DNA of 44,315 nt from Archangium sp. (lineage in GTDB: Bacteria; Myxococcota; Myxococcia; Myxococcales; Myxococcaceae): the NCBI GenBank assembly GCA_016792935.1, contig JAEUJS010000142.1, positions 1 to 44,315 of the forward strand, read 5' to 3'. Shown piece after piece: positions 24,791 to 33,003 of this stretch. The notes beneath the pieces were generated by a model. It was not told where the DNA came from. It did not search any database and worked only from the letters and a program-made list of their open reading frames with translations. Positions within the stretch are counted from its first letter, which is position 1. Every line of letters starts with the position of its first letter. The translations under genes were made by a program, and so were the position numbers.

Positions 24791-25161
24791 ATGAGTTCCG
24801 TCGTATTGATCGTCGACGATGAACGCGCGGTCGCTCTCGCGCTGTCCCGTCAGCTGCGCGCCCTGGGGCGAACGTCATGGTGCTCGACGACCCCACCGAG
24901 GTCGAGGCGACGGTCGCCGCCAATGAAGTCAGCGCGATCATCTGTGACAAGCGCATGCCGATTCGCTCCGGCGTCGACGTGCTGCTGGCGATCAAGCAGC
25001 GGTTTCCAGAGATCGCCCGCTGCCTCCTCACCGGCTCGCTCAGCGAGCTCACCCAGGACGAAGTCGAGCGTCTCGGGCCGTGCGTGCTGATCAGCAAGCC
25101 GTGGACGCAGCACGATCTGACCACCCTCATTCGCGGCTGGAAGCTCGGTCAGAACGCATAG
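24791..25161 (+). pseudogene. Receiver-only response regulator, frameshifted
   Basis: The ATG at 24791 begins a receiver domain (MSSVVLIVDDERAVALALSR) that goes off frame at the G4 run 24865-24868. The rest continues in the next frame to 25161: MVLDDPTEVEATV, then IICDKRMPIRSG with the phosphoacceptor Asp, the switch Thr/Ser in LLTGSL and the Lys in ISKPW. Adding one G to the run (LRALGANVMVLDD) restores a normal ~124-residue receiver with every key residue. That makes a recent one-base loss or a sequencing error likelier than decay. No output domain. The first porin gene begins 12 bases later, so the two are probably cotranscribed. Confidence 0.75.
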
Positions 25162-25172
25162 AGTCGCGCGCC

Positions 25173-26660
25173 ATGTCGCTGCGCCACCTCGCATTCGTCG
25201 TGATCATCTCGACGCCCGCGCTCGCAGGCGAAGACGCCGGCATCGACCCCGCCGACCTGCTCCGTCGCATCGAAGCCCTCGAAGCGGAGCTCGCGAAGCG
25301 CCCAACGAATCCTCCGCCGCCACCTCCGCCGACACAGACCGTTCCCGACGCGCAGCCGCTCGATGTGACCGAGCCTCCGTTCTCGAAGTTCGACTGGTCG
25401 TGGCTCAACGGCTCGAACTACCAGCCCGCGTCGCTCCTGAAGATCGGCCCGGTGGTTCCCACGTTCTTCGTCGACGCTGACTACGCGTGGCAGTTCAGCA
25501 ACCCGGCTGACCACACCATCTTCCCGACGACGACCGCCGCGCGTCACTCCGAGTTCAGTTTGAACCTCGCGTACCTCGGCTTCGAGCTGCTCGCGAACGG
25601 CATCGACACGCCCTTCGGTGGCCCGATCGGACGCTTCGAGGTTCAGATGGGCAGCTACATCGCGACCATTCACGGGCAAGACGCGACGCTGCAGCGCGGC
25701 TCGTTCCTCTCGAACCCGACGCTGAGCTACGTGAAGCAGGCTGGCGCGGGCTGGCACTTTCACTGGCTGCACGGCGTCAACATCGAGCTGGGCATCTTCC
25801 CCTCGTACATCGCGCTCGAGAGCTTCACGCCGCAAGAGAACTGGAACTACACGCACCCGTTCGTCTCTGACTTCACGCCGTATTACTTCTCGGGGCTGCG
25901 CACGCAGCTGTTCCTCCTCGAGAACCAGAAGCTCGAGCTGTGGTTGGTGAACGGCTGGCAGAGCTTCGGGCGCTGGCACGACGCGCTCACCGGCGGTTAC
26001 CTCTACAACGTGCGTCACTCGAACTGGTTTTCGTTCACGCACACGCTCTACGCAGGCCAGGAACAGACGCGCGCTTCTGATCCGAACAGCCAGAGCTTCC
26101 GCGTGTACACCGACAACTACGCGCAGGTGTTGCTGCTCAATCAGCTCGACCGTGGCTTCTTCCAACGCCTGGCGCTCTGTCTGGTCGCCGACGCCGGCTA
26201 CGAATTTCGCGGGCCGACCGCGGGTGAGATCGTCGATGGCCGCCGCACGCCGCCCAACGGACCGATGGTCGGTGGCTCGCTCACGCTGCGCGCGGAATGG
26301 ACGCGCTGGTTGATGACCACGCTGCGCGGAGACGTCTTCTACGACCGCAGCTCCGCCGTGGTGTACCCGCTGCCGCTCGGAAATCTGTACACGCTCCCCG
26401 GCAACGGCAGCACCGTGAATCCCTTCGAGTTCCTCGGAGGCGGCTTCACCGCGACCATCGACCTGCGCCCCAGCCCGTGGCTCGTGTTGCGCGTCGAATA
26501 CGCGCACCGCGCCGCGAATCAGCCGTATTTCTCCGGACCCGCAGGAATCACCGGCCCCAACGGCCTGCCTCCCGTCGACGACGCCGCGCGCGCAGCCTTT
26601 TCGCCGGACCTGAGAACGACCGATGACCGCGTCGTCGCGAACGTCACGCTCCGCATGTAG
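25173..26660 (+). CDS. Outer-membrane beta-barrel porin, OmpL-like (BBP2), copy 1
   Basis: 495 residues with a signal peptide (MSLRHLAFVVIISTPALA). A short coiled-coil-like helix (ADLLRRIEALEAELAKR) and a proline run come before the barrel, like the trimerising N-terminus of some porins. The barrel has alternating strands with many aromatics. Signature pieces are VDADYAWQFSNPADH, NVNLAY-type strands, IELGIFPSYIALES and LWLVNGWQSFGRW; these recall the BBP2/OmpL-like porins that also sit beside kdp genes in Bacteroidetes. It ends with strand VVANVTLRM, Met instead of the usual terminal Phe. Predicted role: passage of ions, perhaps K+, through the outer membrane. Follows the receiver gene. Confidence 0.82.
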   Translation: MSLRHLAFVVIISTPALAGEDAGIDPADLLRRIEALEAELAKRPTNPPPPPPPTQTVPDAQPLDVTEPPFSKFDWSWLNGSNYQPASLLKIGPVVPTFFVDADYAWQFSNPADHTIFPTTTAARHSEFSLNLAYLGFELLANGIDTPFGGPIGRFEVQMGSYIATIHGQDATLQRGSFLSNPTLSYVKQAGAGWHFHWLHGVNIELGIFPSYIALESFTPQENWNYTHPFVSDFTPYYFSGLRTQLFLLENQKLELWLVNGWQSFGRWHDALTGGYLYNVRHSNWFSFTHTLYAGQEQTRASDPNSQSFRVYTDNYAQVLLLNQLDRGFFQRLALCLVADAGYEFRGPTAGEIVDGRRTPPNGPMVGGSLTLRAEWTRWLMTTLRGDVFYDRSSAVVYPLPLGNLYTLPGNGSTVNPFEFLGGGFTATIDLRPSPWLVLRVEYAHRAANQPYFSGPAGITGPNGLPPVDDAARAAFSPDLRTTDDRVVANVTLRM

Positions 26661-26665
26661 CAGGC

Positions 26666-26706
26666 GTCTTGATGCCGTCTTGATACGCGCGAGCCCCGCT
26701 TTGACG
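26666..26706 (+). promoter_or_regulatory. 11-bp-phased direct repeat and -35, kdp-porin promoter
   Basis: GTCTTGAT occurs at 26666-26673 and again at 26677-26684, an 11-base period typical of OmpR/PhoB-family binding sites. Sixteen bases further is TTGACG (26701-26706), a good -35; the -10 near 26724-26729 is weak, as expected of an activated promoter. The next gene (26740) starts a run ending in kdpDE, and KdpE belongs to the OmpR family, so this is a candidate KdpE site. Confidence 0.45.
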
Positions 26707-26739
26707 CGGGCCTGATCTCGCAATGGCTACATCGGAGCC

Positions 26740-28134
26740 ATGAAAACGCTCCGTCACGCCATCCTCTTTCTCGCGCTCGGCACCGCCGCGTGGGCCCAGG
26801 AAGATGCAGGTCCCGCAGCTCCAGCCGAAGCCGTCGCCGTCGATGCGGGCATCGCGCCCGTCGTTGCCGAGAACAACGCGTCTGACTTTGCGCCGGCGGT
26901 GACGCCGTTTGGCTTCGCCGATTTCTCGTGGGTGCCGGGCAACTACGGCGGGCCGGTGCGCCCGATGACGTGGGGCCCGTTCTCGGGCGAGTTCCGCGCT
27001 GACGTCGTCTACCACCACAGCTTCGCCAACCCGTCGGACAACACCATCTCGGGCTCGAGCGAAGTCTTCCGCCACGGCGAAGTGCAGGTCACCCAGCTCG
27101 GGATCGGCGGCGACTTTTATTACAAGGGCGCGCACGGCCGGCTGATGACCCAGTTCGGCATGTACTCGCAGACCACGCCGCGCAACGACGCGAGCCCCGC
27201 GCGTGGTCAGTGGAACCTCGCCGACGCGTACCGCTACATCTCCGAGGCGTACGCCGGGTACCACTTCGACGTGCTCGCGGGCATCAACGTCCAGGCGGGC
27301 ATCTTCATGAGCTACATCGGGCTCTGGAGTTATTACAACTTCGACAACTGGACGTATCAGCCCTCGTACGTCAGCTCGAACACGCCGTGGTTCTTCAACG
27401 GTGTTCGCGCGCAGATCTACGTCAACGACAAGCTGAAGATCGAACCGTGGCTGGTGAACGGCTGGCAGTCGTACGGCCGCTTCAACAACGGCATCGGCGG
27501 CGGCGGGCAAATCGTCTGGCGCCCGAACGGCAACTTGAGCTTCGTCAGCAACAACTACTTCGGCACCGACACGCTCGGAAACGCGATGCGCTACCGCATT
27601 CACACCGACGACTCGGCGATGGCGAAGTACTACGAGAACAAGGGCGGCATCTTCAGCAAGGGCGCCGTCTCGCTCACCCTCGACGCAGGCTGTGAGTTCG
27701 GCGGCGGCGTCACCTGCGACACGCAGTTCTTCTACGGCTTCATGGCGTACCACCGCGCGTGGTTCTTCAACGACAAGGCCGCGCTCACCGTGGGCGGCGG
27801 AGCGATCAACAACCCGGGCCGCTACCTGGTGTTGCTGCCGCCCATCAACGGAACGACGGCGGCGTCGGGCACTCCGTACTTCACGGCGAACCCGGGCGAT
27901 CCGTACATGGCGTGGGACTTCCAGATCACCACCGACATCTTCCCCGTGCCGTACGTGAACGTGCGCGCCGAGTTCAACCACCGCGCGGCGAGCGTGCCGT
28001 ACTTCAGCGGTCGCGGAGGCGTCACGCCGCCGGGTGGAAATCAGGGCGCGCCCGGCTCGCTCGTCGATGGCTGGACGCCCGATCTCGTGCCCACCGAAGA
28101 CCGGCTCACCGTGTCGCTGTCGGTGAAGATTTGA
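26740..28134 (+). CDS. Outer-membrane beta-barrel porin, OmpL-like (BBP2), copy 2
   Basis: 464 residues with signal peptide MKTLRHAILFLALGTAAWA. It is a diverged paralogue of the upstream porin: PWLVNGWQSYGRF against LWLVNGWQSFGRW, and FNHRAASVPYFSG against YAHRAANQPYFSG, at matching places. It lacks the coiled-coil/proline N-terminal part and has an Ala/Glu/Asp-rich linker instead. The barrel ends in LTVSLSVKI. The kdp genes follow on the same strand (9 bases to the next small ORF), so it is probably the first gene of the kdp transcript and regulated by potassium supply. Role as an outer-membrane K+ entry pore is inferred from family and context. Confidence 0.82.
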   Translation: MKTLRHAILFLALGTAAWAQEDAGPAAPAEAVAVDAGIAPVVAENNASDFAPAVTPFGFADFSWVPGNYGGPVRPMTWGPFSGEFRADVVYHHSFANPSDNTISGSSEVFRHGEVQVTQLGIGGDFYYKGAHGRLMTQFGMYSQTTPRNDASPARGQWNLADAYRYISEAYAGYHFDVLAGINVQAGIFMSYIGLWSYYNFDNWTYQPSYVSSNTPWFFNGVRAQIYVNDKLKIEPWLVNGWQSYGRFNNGIGGGGQIVWRPNGNLSFVSNNYFGTDTLGNAMRYRIHTDDSAMAKYYENKGGIFSKGAVSLTLDAGCEFGGGVTCDTQFFYGFMAYHRAWFFNDKAALTVGGGAINNPGRYLVLLPPINGTTAASGTPYFTANPGDPYMAWDFQITTDIFPVPYVNVRAEFNHRAASVPYFSGRGGVTPPGGNQGAPGSLVDGWTPDLVPTEDRLTVSLSVKI

Positions 28135-28142
28135 GTCATGCC

Positions 28143-28358
28143 ATGCGCACGCCACGCGACATCGCCGGCTTTCTGCTGCCGTTGGTGGTGCTGATCATCT
28201 CGCTGTCGGTGGTCATCGCGCGCAACACGGGAGTGCCGATCTCGTCGCTCGAGTTCGGCCTCGCCTGTGGCTTCGGTTCCATCTCGTTGTTGGTGCTGGT
28301 GCTGTCGATTCCAGGCAGCAGCGGCAAACCAGGAAAGGACGGTGAAAGCGATGAATGA
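28143..28358 (+). CDS. Small two-helix membrane protein in the kdp operon
   Basis: 71 residues from the ATG at 28143 (MRTPRDIAGFLLPLVV), 9 bases after the porin stop. Two membrane helices, residues ~8-26 and ~39-57, are joined by NTGVPISSLEF; a short charged tail (SGKPGKDGESDE) ends it. Codon use matches the neighbours and the hydrophobic pattern is clean, so I take it as real. It overlaps the next tiny ORF by 8 bases. Not a recognised Kdp subunit; its place suggests an accessory role. Confidence 0.6.
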   Translation: MRTPRDIAGFLLPLVVLIISLSVVIARNTGVPISSLEFGLACGFGSISLLVLVLSIPGSSGKPGKDGESDE

Positions 28359-28434
28359 CGCGGTCGCCCTGCTCACCTTCGCCGGTCTCTTTCTGTTGAG
28401 CCGGCTCTTCGTCGCGCTCTGCAAGCGCGTCTGA
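28351..28434 (+). CDS. 27-residue single-helix membrane peptide upstream of kdpF
   Basis: Reads MNDAVALLTFAGLFLLSRLF then VALCKRV and stops at 28434. AAGCGATG supplies little Shine-Dalgarno, but the start lies in the end of the previous gene (8-base overlap), so coupling is likely. One membrane helix followed by a positive end. Similar tiny ORFs with an ALC-type ending occur ahead of kdpF in other bacteria as I recall, but they are rarely annotated. Its size and shape mimic KdpF, so a lipid-like or regulatory subunit of the pump is possible. Confidence 0.55.
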   Translation: MNDAVALLTFAGLFLLSRLFVALCKRV

Positions 28435-28451
28435 CTCCAAAGGGGTCTTCG

Positions 28452-28544
28452 ATGTCGATTCTCGTGTGGATGGGAGGAGCGCTCGCCCTGGCGCTCCTCG
28501 GTTACCTGTTCTTCGCCCTGTTGTTCCCGGAGAAGCTGTCATGA
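28452..28544 (+). CDS. kdpF: K+-ATPase subunit KdpF
   Basis: 30 residues: a single membrane helix with [16 protein letters not shown], close to the known KdpF pattern (E. coli LLGYLVYALINAEAF). KdpF stabilises the KdpFABC complex at the KdpA surface. The Shine-Dalgarno AGGGG (28441-28445) is 6 bases before the ATG. The stop overlaps the kdpA start as ATGA. It is too short to be found by ordinary gene callers. Confidence 0.88.
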   Translation: MSILVWMGGALALALLGYLFFALLFPEKLS

Positions 28545-30193
28545 CTGCGCATGCGTGGTTGGAGTTCGGCGCGTGGTTGGCGCTGCTCCTCGCGGTCGCC
28601 TGGCCGCTGGGAGAATTGTTGGCGCGTGTGCTCGGCGAGTCCGCGCCGACGCGCTTCGAACGCGGGCTGCTCCGCGTCGCCGGCGTCGACGCCAACGCGC
28701 CGATGGACTGGGCGACCTACGCGAAGGCCGTGCTCGTCTTCAACGTGCTCGGCGCGCTCGTCGTCTTCGCGCTGCAGCGGCTGCAGGCGTCGCTGTGGCT
28801 CAACCCCGCGGGGCTCCCCGCCGTGCCCACCGATGTGGCGTTCAACACCGCGGTCAGCTTCGCCACCAACACCAACTGGCAGGCCTACGGCGGCGAGTCG
28901 ACCATGAGCCACCTCGTGCAGATGGCCGCGCTGACGACGCAGAACTTCGTGTCGGCGGCGACGGGCATCGCGGTGTTCCTCGCGCTGGTGCGTGGACTGA
29001 CGCGAGCGCAGACCGACTCACTCGGAAATTTCTGGTTCGATCTCACCCGTTCCACGCTGGTGCTCTTCGCCATCGCGGTGCCGGTGACGCTGCTCCTGAT
29101 GGCGACGGGTGTTCCGCAGACCCTGCTCGGGGTGAGTGATGGTGCGTCGACTGGCCCCGTCGCGTCGCAGGTCGCGATCAAACAGCTCGGCACCAACGGC
29201 GGCGGCTTCTTCAACGTGAACTCCGCGCACCCGCTCGAGAATCCGTCGCCTGCGTCGAACCTGCTCGAGTCTCTGTCGATTCTGATCATCCCCGCGGCGC
29301 TGTGCTTCACGTTCGGCCGGCTGGTGAAAGATCGCCGCCAGGGCCTCGCGCTCATCGCGGCGATGCTCGTCATCTTCATTCCCTTCACGCTCGTCGGGCT
29401 GTGGTCGGAACAAGCGGGCGTGCCGCAGCTGAGCGCGCTCGGTGTCGACGCGAGCGCCGGTCACCTCGAAGGCAAAGAAGTGCGCTTCGGCACGGTCTCG
29501 TCGGTCATCTGGTCGACCGCGACCACGGCCGCGTCGAACGGCTCGGTCAACGCGATGCACGACAGCTTCACGCCGCTCGCCGGCCTGGGGCCGATGGTGC
29601 TCATGCAGTTGGGAGAGATCGTCTTCGGCGGCGTCGGCTCCGGGCTCTACGGAATGCTGCTCTACGTGTTGGTGGCGGTCTTCATCTCCGGGCTGATGGT
29701 GGGGCGCACGCCCGAGTACCTCGGCAAGAAGATCGAAGGCCGGGAGATCAAGATGGCGGCGCTGGGCATCCTGCTTCCCTCGGCGGCGGTGCTCGTCGGC
29801 GCGGCCGTGGCCACCGTCGTCGGCGCCGGGGCCATCGCCAACCCGGGCGCGCACGGCTTCTCGGAAATCCTCTACGCGTTCAGCTCGGGCTCGAACAACA
29901 ACGGCTCGGCGTTCGGCGGCCTGACGGTGAACGGCACGTTCTACGCGGTGGCCATCGGCCTCTGCATGTGGGTGGGCCGCTTCTTCGTCATCATCCCCGT
30001 GCTCGCCATCGCGGGCTCGCTCGCCTCGCGCAAGAAGGTCGCCATCTCGGCGGGCACCCTGCCCACGCACACGCCGCTCTTCGTCGCGCTGGTGGTCGCC
30101 ACCATCGTGCTGGTCGGCGCGCTCACCTTCATTCCCTCGCTCGCGCTGGGTCCCATCGTCGAGCACCTGCAGATGATTGGAGCCTCGTCATGA
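28541..30193 (+). CDS. kdpA: K+-ATPase channel subunit KdpA
   Basis: 550 residues. KdpA is the K+-selective, channel-like subunit of the high-affinity KdpFABC pump in the inner membrane. The four selectivity-filter repeats are recognisable: [31 protein letters not shown], a third at [15 protein letters not shown], and a fourth at [13 protein letters not shown]. About ten membrane helices alternate with them. The ATG at 28541 overlaps the kdpF stop, and the stop overlaps kdpB as ATGA. Length matches E. coli KdpA (557). Very secure. Confidence 0.97.
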   Translation: MTAHAWLEFGAWLALLLAVAWPLGELLARVLGESAPTRFERGLLRVAGVDANAPMDWATYAKAVLVFNVLGALVVFALQRLQASLWLNPAGLPAVPTDVAFNTAVSFATNTNWQAYGGESTMSHLVQMAALTTQNFVSAATGIAVFLALVRGLTRAQTDSLGNFWFDLTRSTLVLFAIAVPVTLLLMATGVPQTLLGVSDGASTGPVASQVAIKQLGTNGGGFFNVNSAHPLENPSPASNLLESLSILIIPAALCFTFGRLVKDRRQGLALIAAMLVIFIPFTLVGLWSEQAGVPQLSALGVDASAGHLEGKEVRFGTVSSVIWSTATTAASNGSVNAMHDSFTPLAGLGPMVLMQLGEIVFGGVGSGLYGMLLYVLVAVFISGLMVGRTPEYLGKKIEGREIKMAALGILLPSAAVLVGAAVATVVGAGAIANPGAHGFSEILYAFSSGSNNNGSAFGGLTVNGTFYAVAIGLCMWVGRFFVIIPVLAIAGSLASRKKVAISAGTLPTHTPLFVALVVATIVLVGALTFIPSLALGPIVEHLQMIGASS

Positions 30194-32259
30194 GCGCCAC
30201 CACCGCCCGCCCGCTGTTCGAGAGCGCCCTGGTCAAACGCGCCGTCGTCGACTCGTTCAAGAAGCTCGACCCGCGCCGCATGGTGAAGAACCCGGTGATG
30301 TTCGTGGTCGAGGTCGGCAGCCTCTTCACCACCATTCTCGGGCTCCACGCGCTCATCACGCACCACGGAGACACCAGCGCCGCCTTCGTGCTCGCCGTGT
30401 CCGCGTGGCTGTGGTTCACGGTGTTGTTCGCCAACTTCGCCGAAGCGATGGCGGAAGGGCGCGGCAAGGCGCAGGCTGATGCCTTGCGCAAGGCACGGCA
30501 AGACGTGCAGACGCGCCGCCTCGCTTCTGCGACACGCGGAGCGACGTTCGAGAAGGTCTCGTCGGCGATTCTCAAGAAGGGCGACCACGTGCTCGTCGAG
30601 CCCGGCGAGCTGATTCCTGCCGACGGTGAAGTCGTCGAAGGCATGGCGTCGGTGGATGAGAGCGCCATCACGGGTGAGTCCGCTCCGGTGATTCGCGAGA
30701 GCGGTGGAGATCGCTCGGCCGTCACCGGTGGCACTCGCGTGCTGTCGGATTTTCTGGTCGTGCGCATCAGCGCCGAGCCGGGTCAGACCTTCCTCGATCG
30801 CATGATCTCGATGGTCGAAGGAGCGAAGCGCAGCAAGACACCCAACGAGCTCGCCCTCGACATTCTCCTCGCCGCGCTGACCATCGTGTTCCTGCTCGCG
30901 ACGGTGACGCTGCGCCCGTTCTCGGCGTTCGCAGTGAATCAAGCCGGCAGCGGAACGGTGGTGAGCCTCACGGTGCTCGTCGCGCTGCTGGTGTGTCTGA
31001 TTCCGACCACCATCGGCGGGCTGCTCTCGGCCATCGGCATCGCGGGCATGGATCGCCTCGTTCAGGCCAACGTCATCGCCACGAGTGGACGTGCCGTGGA
31101 GGCCGCGGGCGACGTCGACGTGTTGTTGCTCGACAAGACCGGCACCATCACGCTCGGCAATCGGCAGGCGTCGGACTTCATTCCGGCTCCGGGTGTGACG
31201 GTGAAGGACCTCGCCGACGCCGCCCAGCTGGCGTCGCTGGCCGACGAGACGCCGGAAGGGCGCAGCATCGTGGTGCTCGCCAAGCAACACGGCCTGCGTG
31301 GACGCGAGCTCGCTGAGCTGCAGGCGACCTTCGTGCCGTTCACCGCGCAGACGCGCATGAGCGGCGTCGATCTCCAGGGCCGTCAGGTGCGCAAGGGAGC
31401 GGCCGACGCGATCGCGAAGTTCCTCGAGGAAAAGGGGCAATCGCTGCCGGCCGCGGTGCGTGACGTGGTCGTCGAGACGGCGAAGCAGGGCGCGACTCCG
31501 CTCGTCGTCGCCGACGGCGCGAAGGCGCTCGGCGTGGTGAAGCTCAAAGACGTCGTGAAGGGCGGCATCAAGGAAAAGTTCGCCGAGCTGCGCCGCATGG
31601 GCATTCGCACCGTGATGATCACCGGTGACAACCCGCTCACCGCCGCGGCCATCGCTGCCGAGGCCGGCGTCGACGACTTCCTCGCCGAAGCCACGCCCGA
31701 GCAGAAACTCACCAAGATCCGCGACTACCAGACGCGCGGACACCTCGTGGCCATGACCGGAGATGGCACCAACGACGCTCCCGCGCTCGCGCAGGCCGAC
31801 GTCGCAGTGGCGATGAACACCGGCACGCAGGCGGCGAAGGAAGCCGGGAACATGGTCGACCTCGATTCCAACCCGACCAAGCTCATTCGCATCGTCGAGA
31901 TCGGCAAGCAGATGTTGATGACGCGCGGCTCGCTCACCACCTTCAGCATCGCCAACGACATCGCGAAGTACTTCGCGATCATCCCCGCGGCGTTCGCCAC
32001 CACCTACCCGGCCCTCAAGGTGCTCGACATCATGCGCCTGCACTCGCCCACCAGCGCGGTGATGTCGGCCGTCATCTTCAACGCGCTCATCATCGTGGCG
32101 CTCATTCCACTCGCGCTGCGCGGCATCAGCGCGAAGCCGGCGCCCGCGGCCCAGGTGCTCACGCGCAACGTGCTCATCTACGGCCTGGGCGGCGTCGTGT
32201 TGCCATTCCCGTGCATCAAGATCATCGATCTGACGCTCGGCGCTCTGGGGGTCGCATGA
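30190..32259 (+). CDS. kdpB: K+-ATPase catalytic subunit KdpB
   Basis: 689 residues, a P1-type ATPase energising K+ uptake. The phosphorylated Asp315 is in DKTGTITLG (E. coli Asp307). The actuator loop is [11 protein letters not shown], the nucleotide domain has [13 protein letters not shown] and KGAADAI, and the hinge reads [31 protein letters not shown] with [22 protein letters not shown]. The N-terminus [18 protein letters not shown] is ordinary. The start overlaps kdpA and the stop overlaps kdpC, both as ATGA, so the subunits are made in step. Confidence 0.97.
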   Translation: MSATTARPLFESALVKRAVVDSFKKLDPRRMVKNPVMFVVEVGSLFTTILGLHALITHHGDTSAAFVLAVSAWLWFTVLFANFAEAMAEGRGKAQADALRKARQDVQTRRLASATRGATFEKVSSAILKKGDHVLVEPGELIPADGEVVEGMASVDESAITGESAPVIRESGGDRSAVTGGTRVLSDFLVVRISAEPGQTFLDRMISMVEGAKRSKTPNELALDILLAALTIVFLLATVTLRPFSAFAVNQAGSGTVVSLTVLVALLVCLIPTTIGGLLSAIGIAGMDRLVQANVIATSGRAVEAAGDVDVLLLDKTGTITLGNRQASDFIPAPGVTVKDLADAAQLASLADETPEGRSIVVLAKQHGLRGRELAELQATFVPFTAQTRMSGVDLQGRQVRKGAADAIAKFLEEKGQSLPAAVRDVVVETAKQGATPLVVADGAKALGVVKLKDVVKGGIKEKFAELRRMGIRTVMITGDNPLTAAAIAAEAGVDDFLAEATPEQKLTKIRDYQTRGHLVAMTGDGTNDAPALAQADVAVAMNTGTQAAKEAGNMVDLDSNPTKLIRIVEIGKQMLMTRGSLTTFSIANDIAKYFAIIPAAFATTYPALKVLDIMRLHSPTSAVMSAVIFNALIIVALIPLALRGISAKPAPAAQVLTRNVLIYGLGGVVLPFPCIKIIDLTLGALGVA

Positions 32260-32825
32260 TTCGCCCTGCACTCGTGTTGTTGACGTTCTTCACGCTGGTC
32301 ACCGGCGTGGCGTGGCCACTCGCGCTCACGGTGTTCGACGACGGCAAGCTCGCGCCCGGCGCGGTGACGATGAAGGTCTTCGATGGCCCGGGCGATTTCT
32401 GGAGCCGGCCGAGCGCCGGCACGCCGACGGCGAGCAGCGGCAGCAACCTCGGGCCGACGAACCCCGCGTTCCTCGAGGCGGTGAAGAAGCGCGTGGAAGC
32501 GATGCGCGCAGCGCACCCCACGCAGAGCGGGCCGGTGCCAGCCGAGCTCATCACCGCGAGCGGGAGTGGATTGGATCCCGACCTCAGCGTCGCTGGCGCG
32601 AAGTACCAGCTCGATCGCGTCGCGCTCGCTCGCGGTGTGACGCGCGCGAAATTGGAAGAGCTCGTCGACGCGCACACCCAGCCGCGCTTCATCGGCATCT
32701 TCGGAGAGCCGCGCGTCAACGTGACGCGACTGAACCTCGCGCTCGCGGCCCTCGCCCCGCTCGCCGCGACGCCACCGCCACCCACGCCCGACGCCACGCT
32801 CGATGCCGGAGCGCCCCCACCGTGA
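32256..32825 (+). CDS. kdpC: K+-ATPase subunit KdpC, with shortened neck and Pro tail
   Basis: 189 residues. KdpC, with one N-terminal membrane helix ([20 protein letters not shown]), helps ATP binding to the complex. [41 protein letters not shown] and [14 protein letters not shown] are conserved. The stretch between helix and RPSA is some 18-20 residues shorter than in E. coli, lacking the GS.LIGQ.F segment. A Pro/Ala-rich tail of about 20 residues ([13 protein letters not shown]...) is extra, so total length is unchanged. Start overlaps kdpB as ATGA. Confidence 0.94.
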   Translation: MIRPALVLLTFFTLVTGVAWPLALTVFDDGKLAPGAVTMKVFDGPGDFWSRPSAGTPTASSGSNLGPTNPAFLEAVKKRVEAMRAAHPTQSGPVPAELITASGSGLDPDLSVAGAKYQLDRVALARGVTRAKLEELVDAHTQPRFIGIFGEPRVNVTRLNLALAALAPLAATPPPPTPDATLDAGAPPP

Positions 32826-32840
32826 GCGGGCGCCTCGAGT

Positions 32841-32865
32841 CCGTCTTCCCAACTGAGGAAGACGG
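32841..32865 (+). terminator. Hairpin between kdpC and kdpD
   Basis: CCGTCTTCC (32841-32849) and GGAAGACGG (32857-32865) form a perfect 9-bp stem with a 7-base loop, 15 bases after the kdpC stop. No T tract follows. It could partly stop or stabilise the kdpFABC message before kdpDE, letting pump subunits outnumber regulators. The rest of the 178-base gap shows nothing else clear. Confidence 0.5.
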
Positions 32866-33003
32866 TCGTGGTGAGGGGCCGAGCGAGCCGTCAGCCAACC
32901 GTGATTGGCGTCACGCGACGCGCCTCCCTCGGCGCTCGTGTGGCGAGCTCGCAGCTCGACTCGGCCCCTCACCCCGGCGCTTCACTCAGGTAGAGAGACC
33001 GGC

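Noticed and set aside
24791-25161. Programmed frameshift in the receiver gene.
   Set aside because: No slippery heptamer or downstream pseudoknot was evident; a one-base change in a G run explains it more simply.
29941-32271. A 776-residue open frame antisense to kdpB (similarly long ones antisense to kup, both porins and kdpA).
   Set aside because: Composition is Arg/His/Glu/Asp-rich with no domain, and the sense strand codes for a complete known protein. High-GC DNA keeps the antisense frame free of stops.
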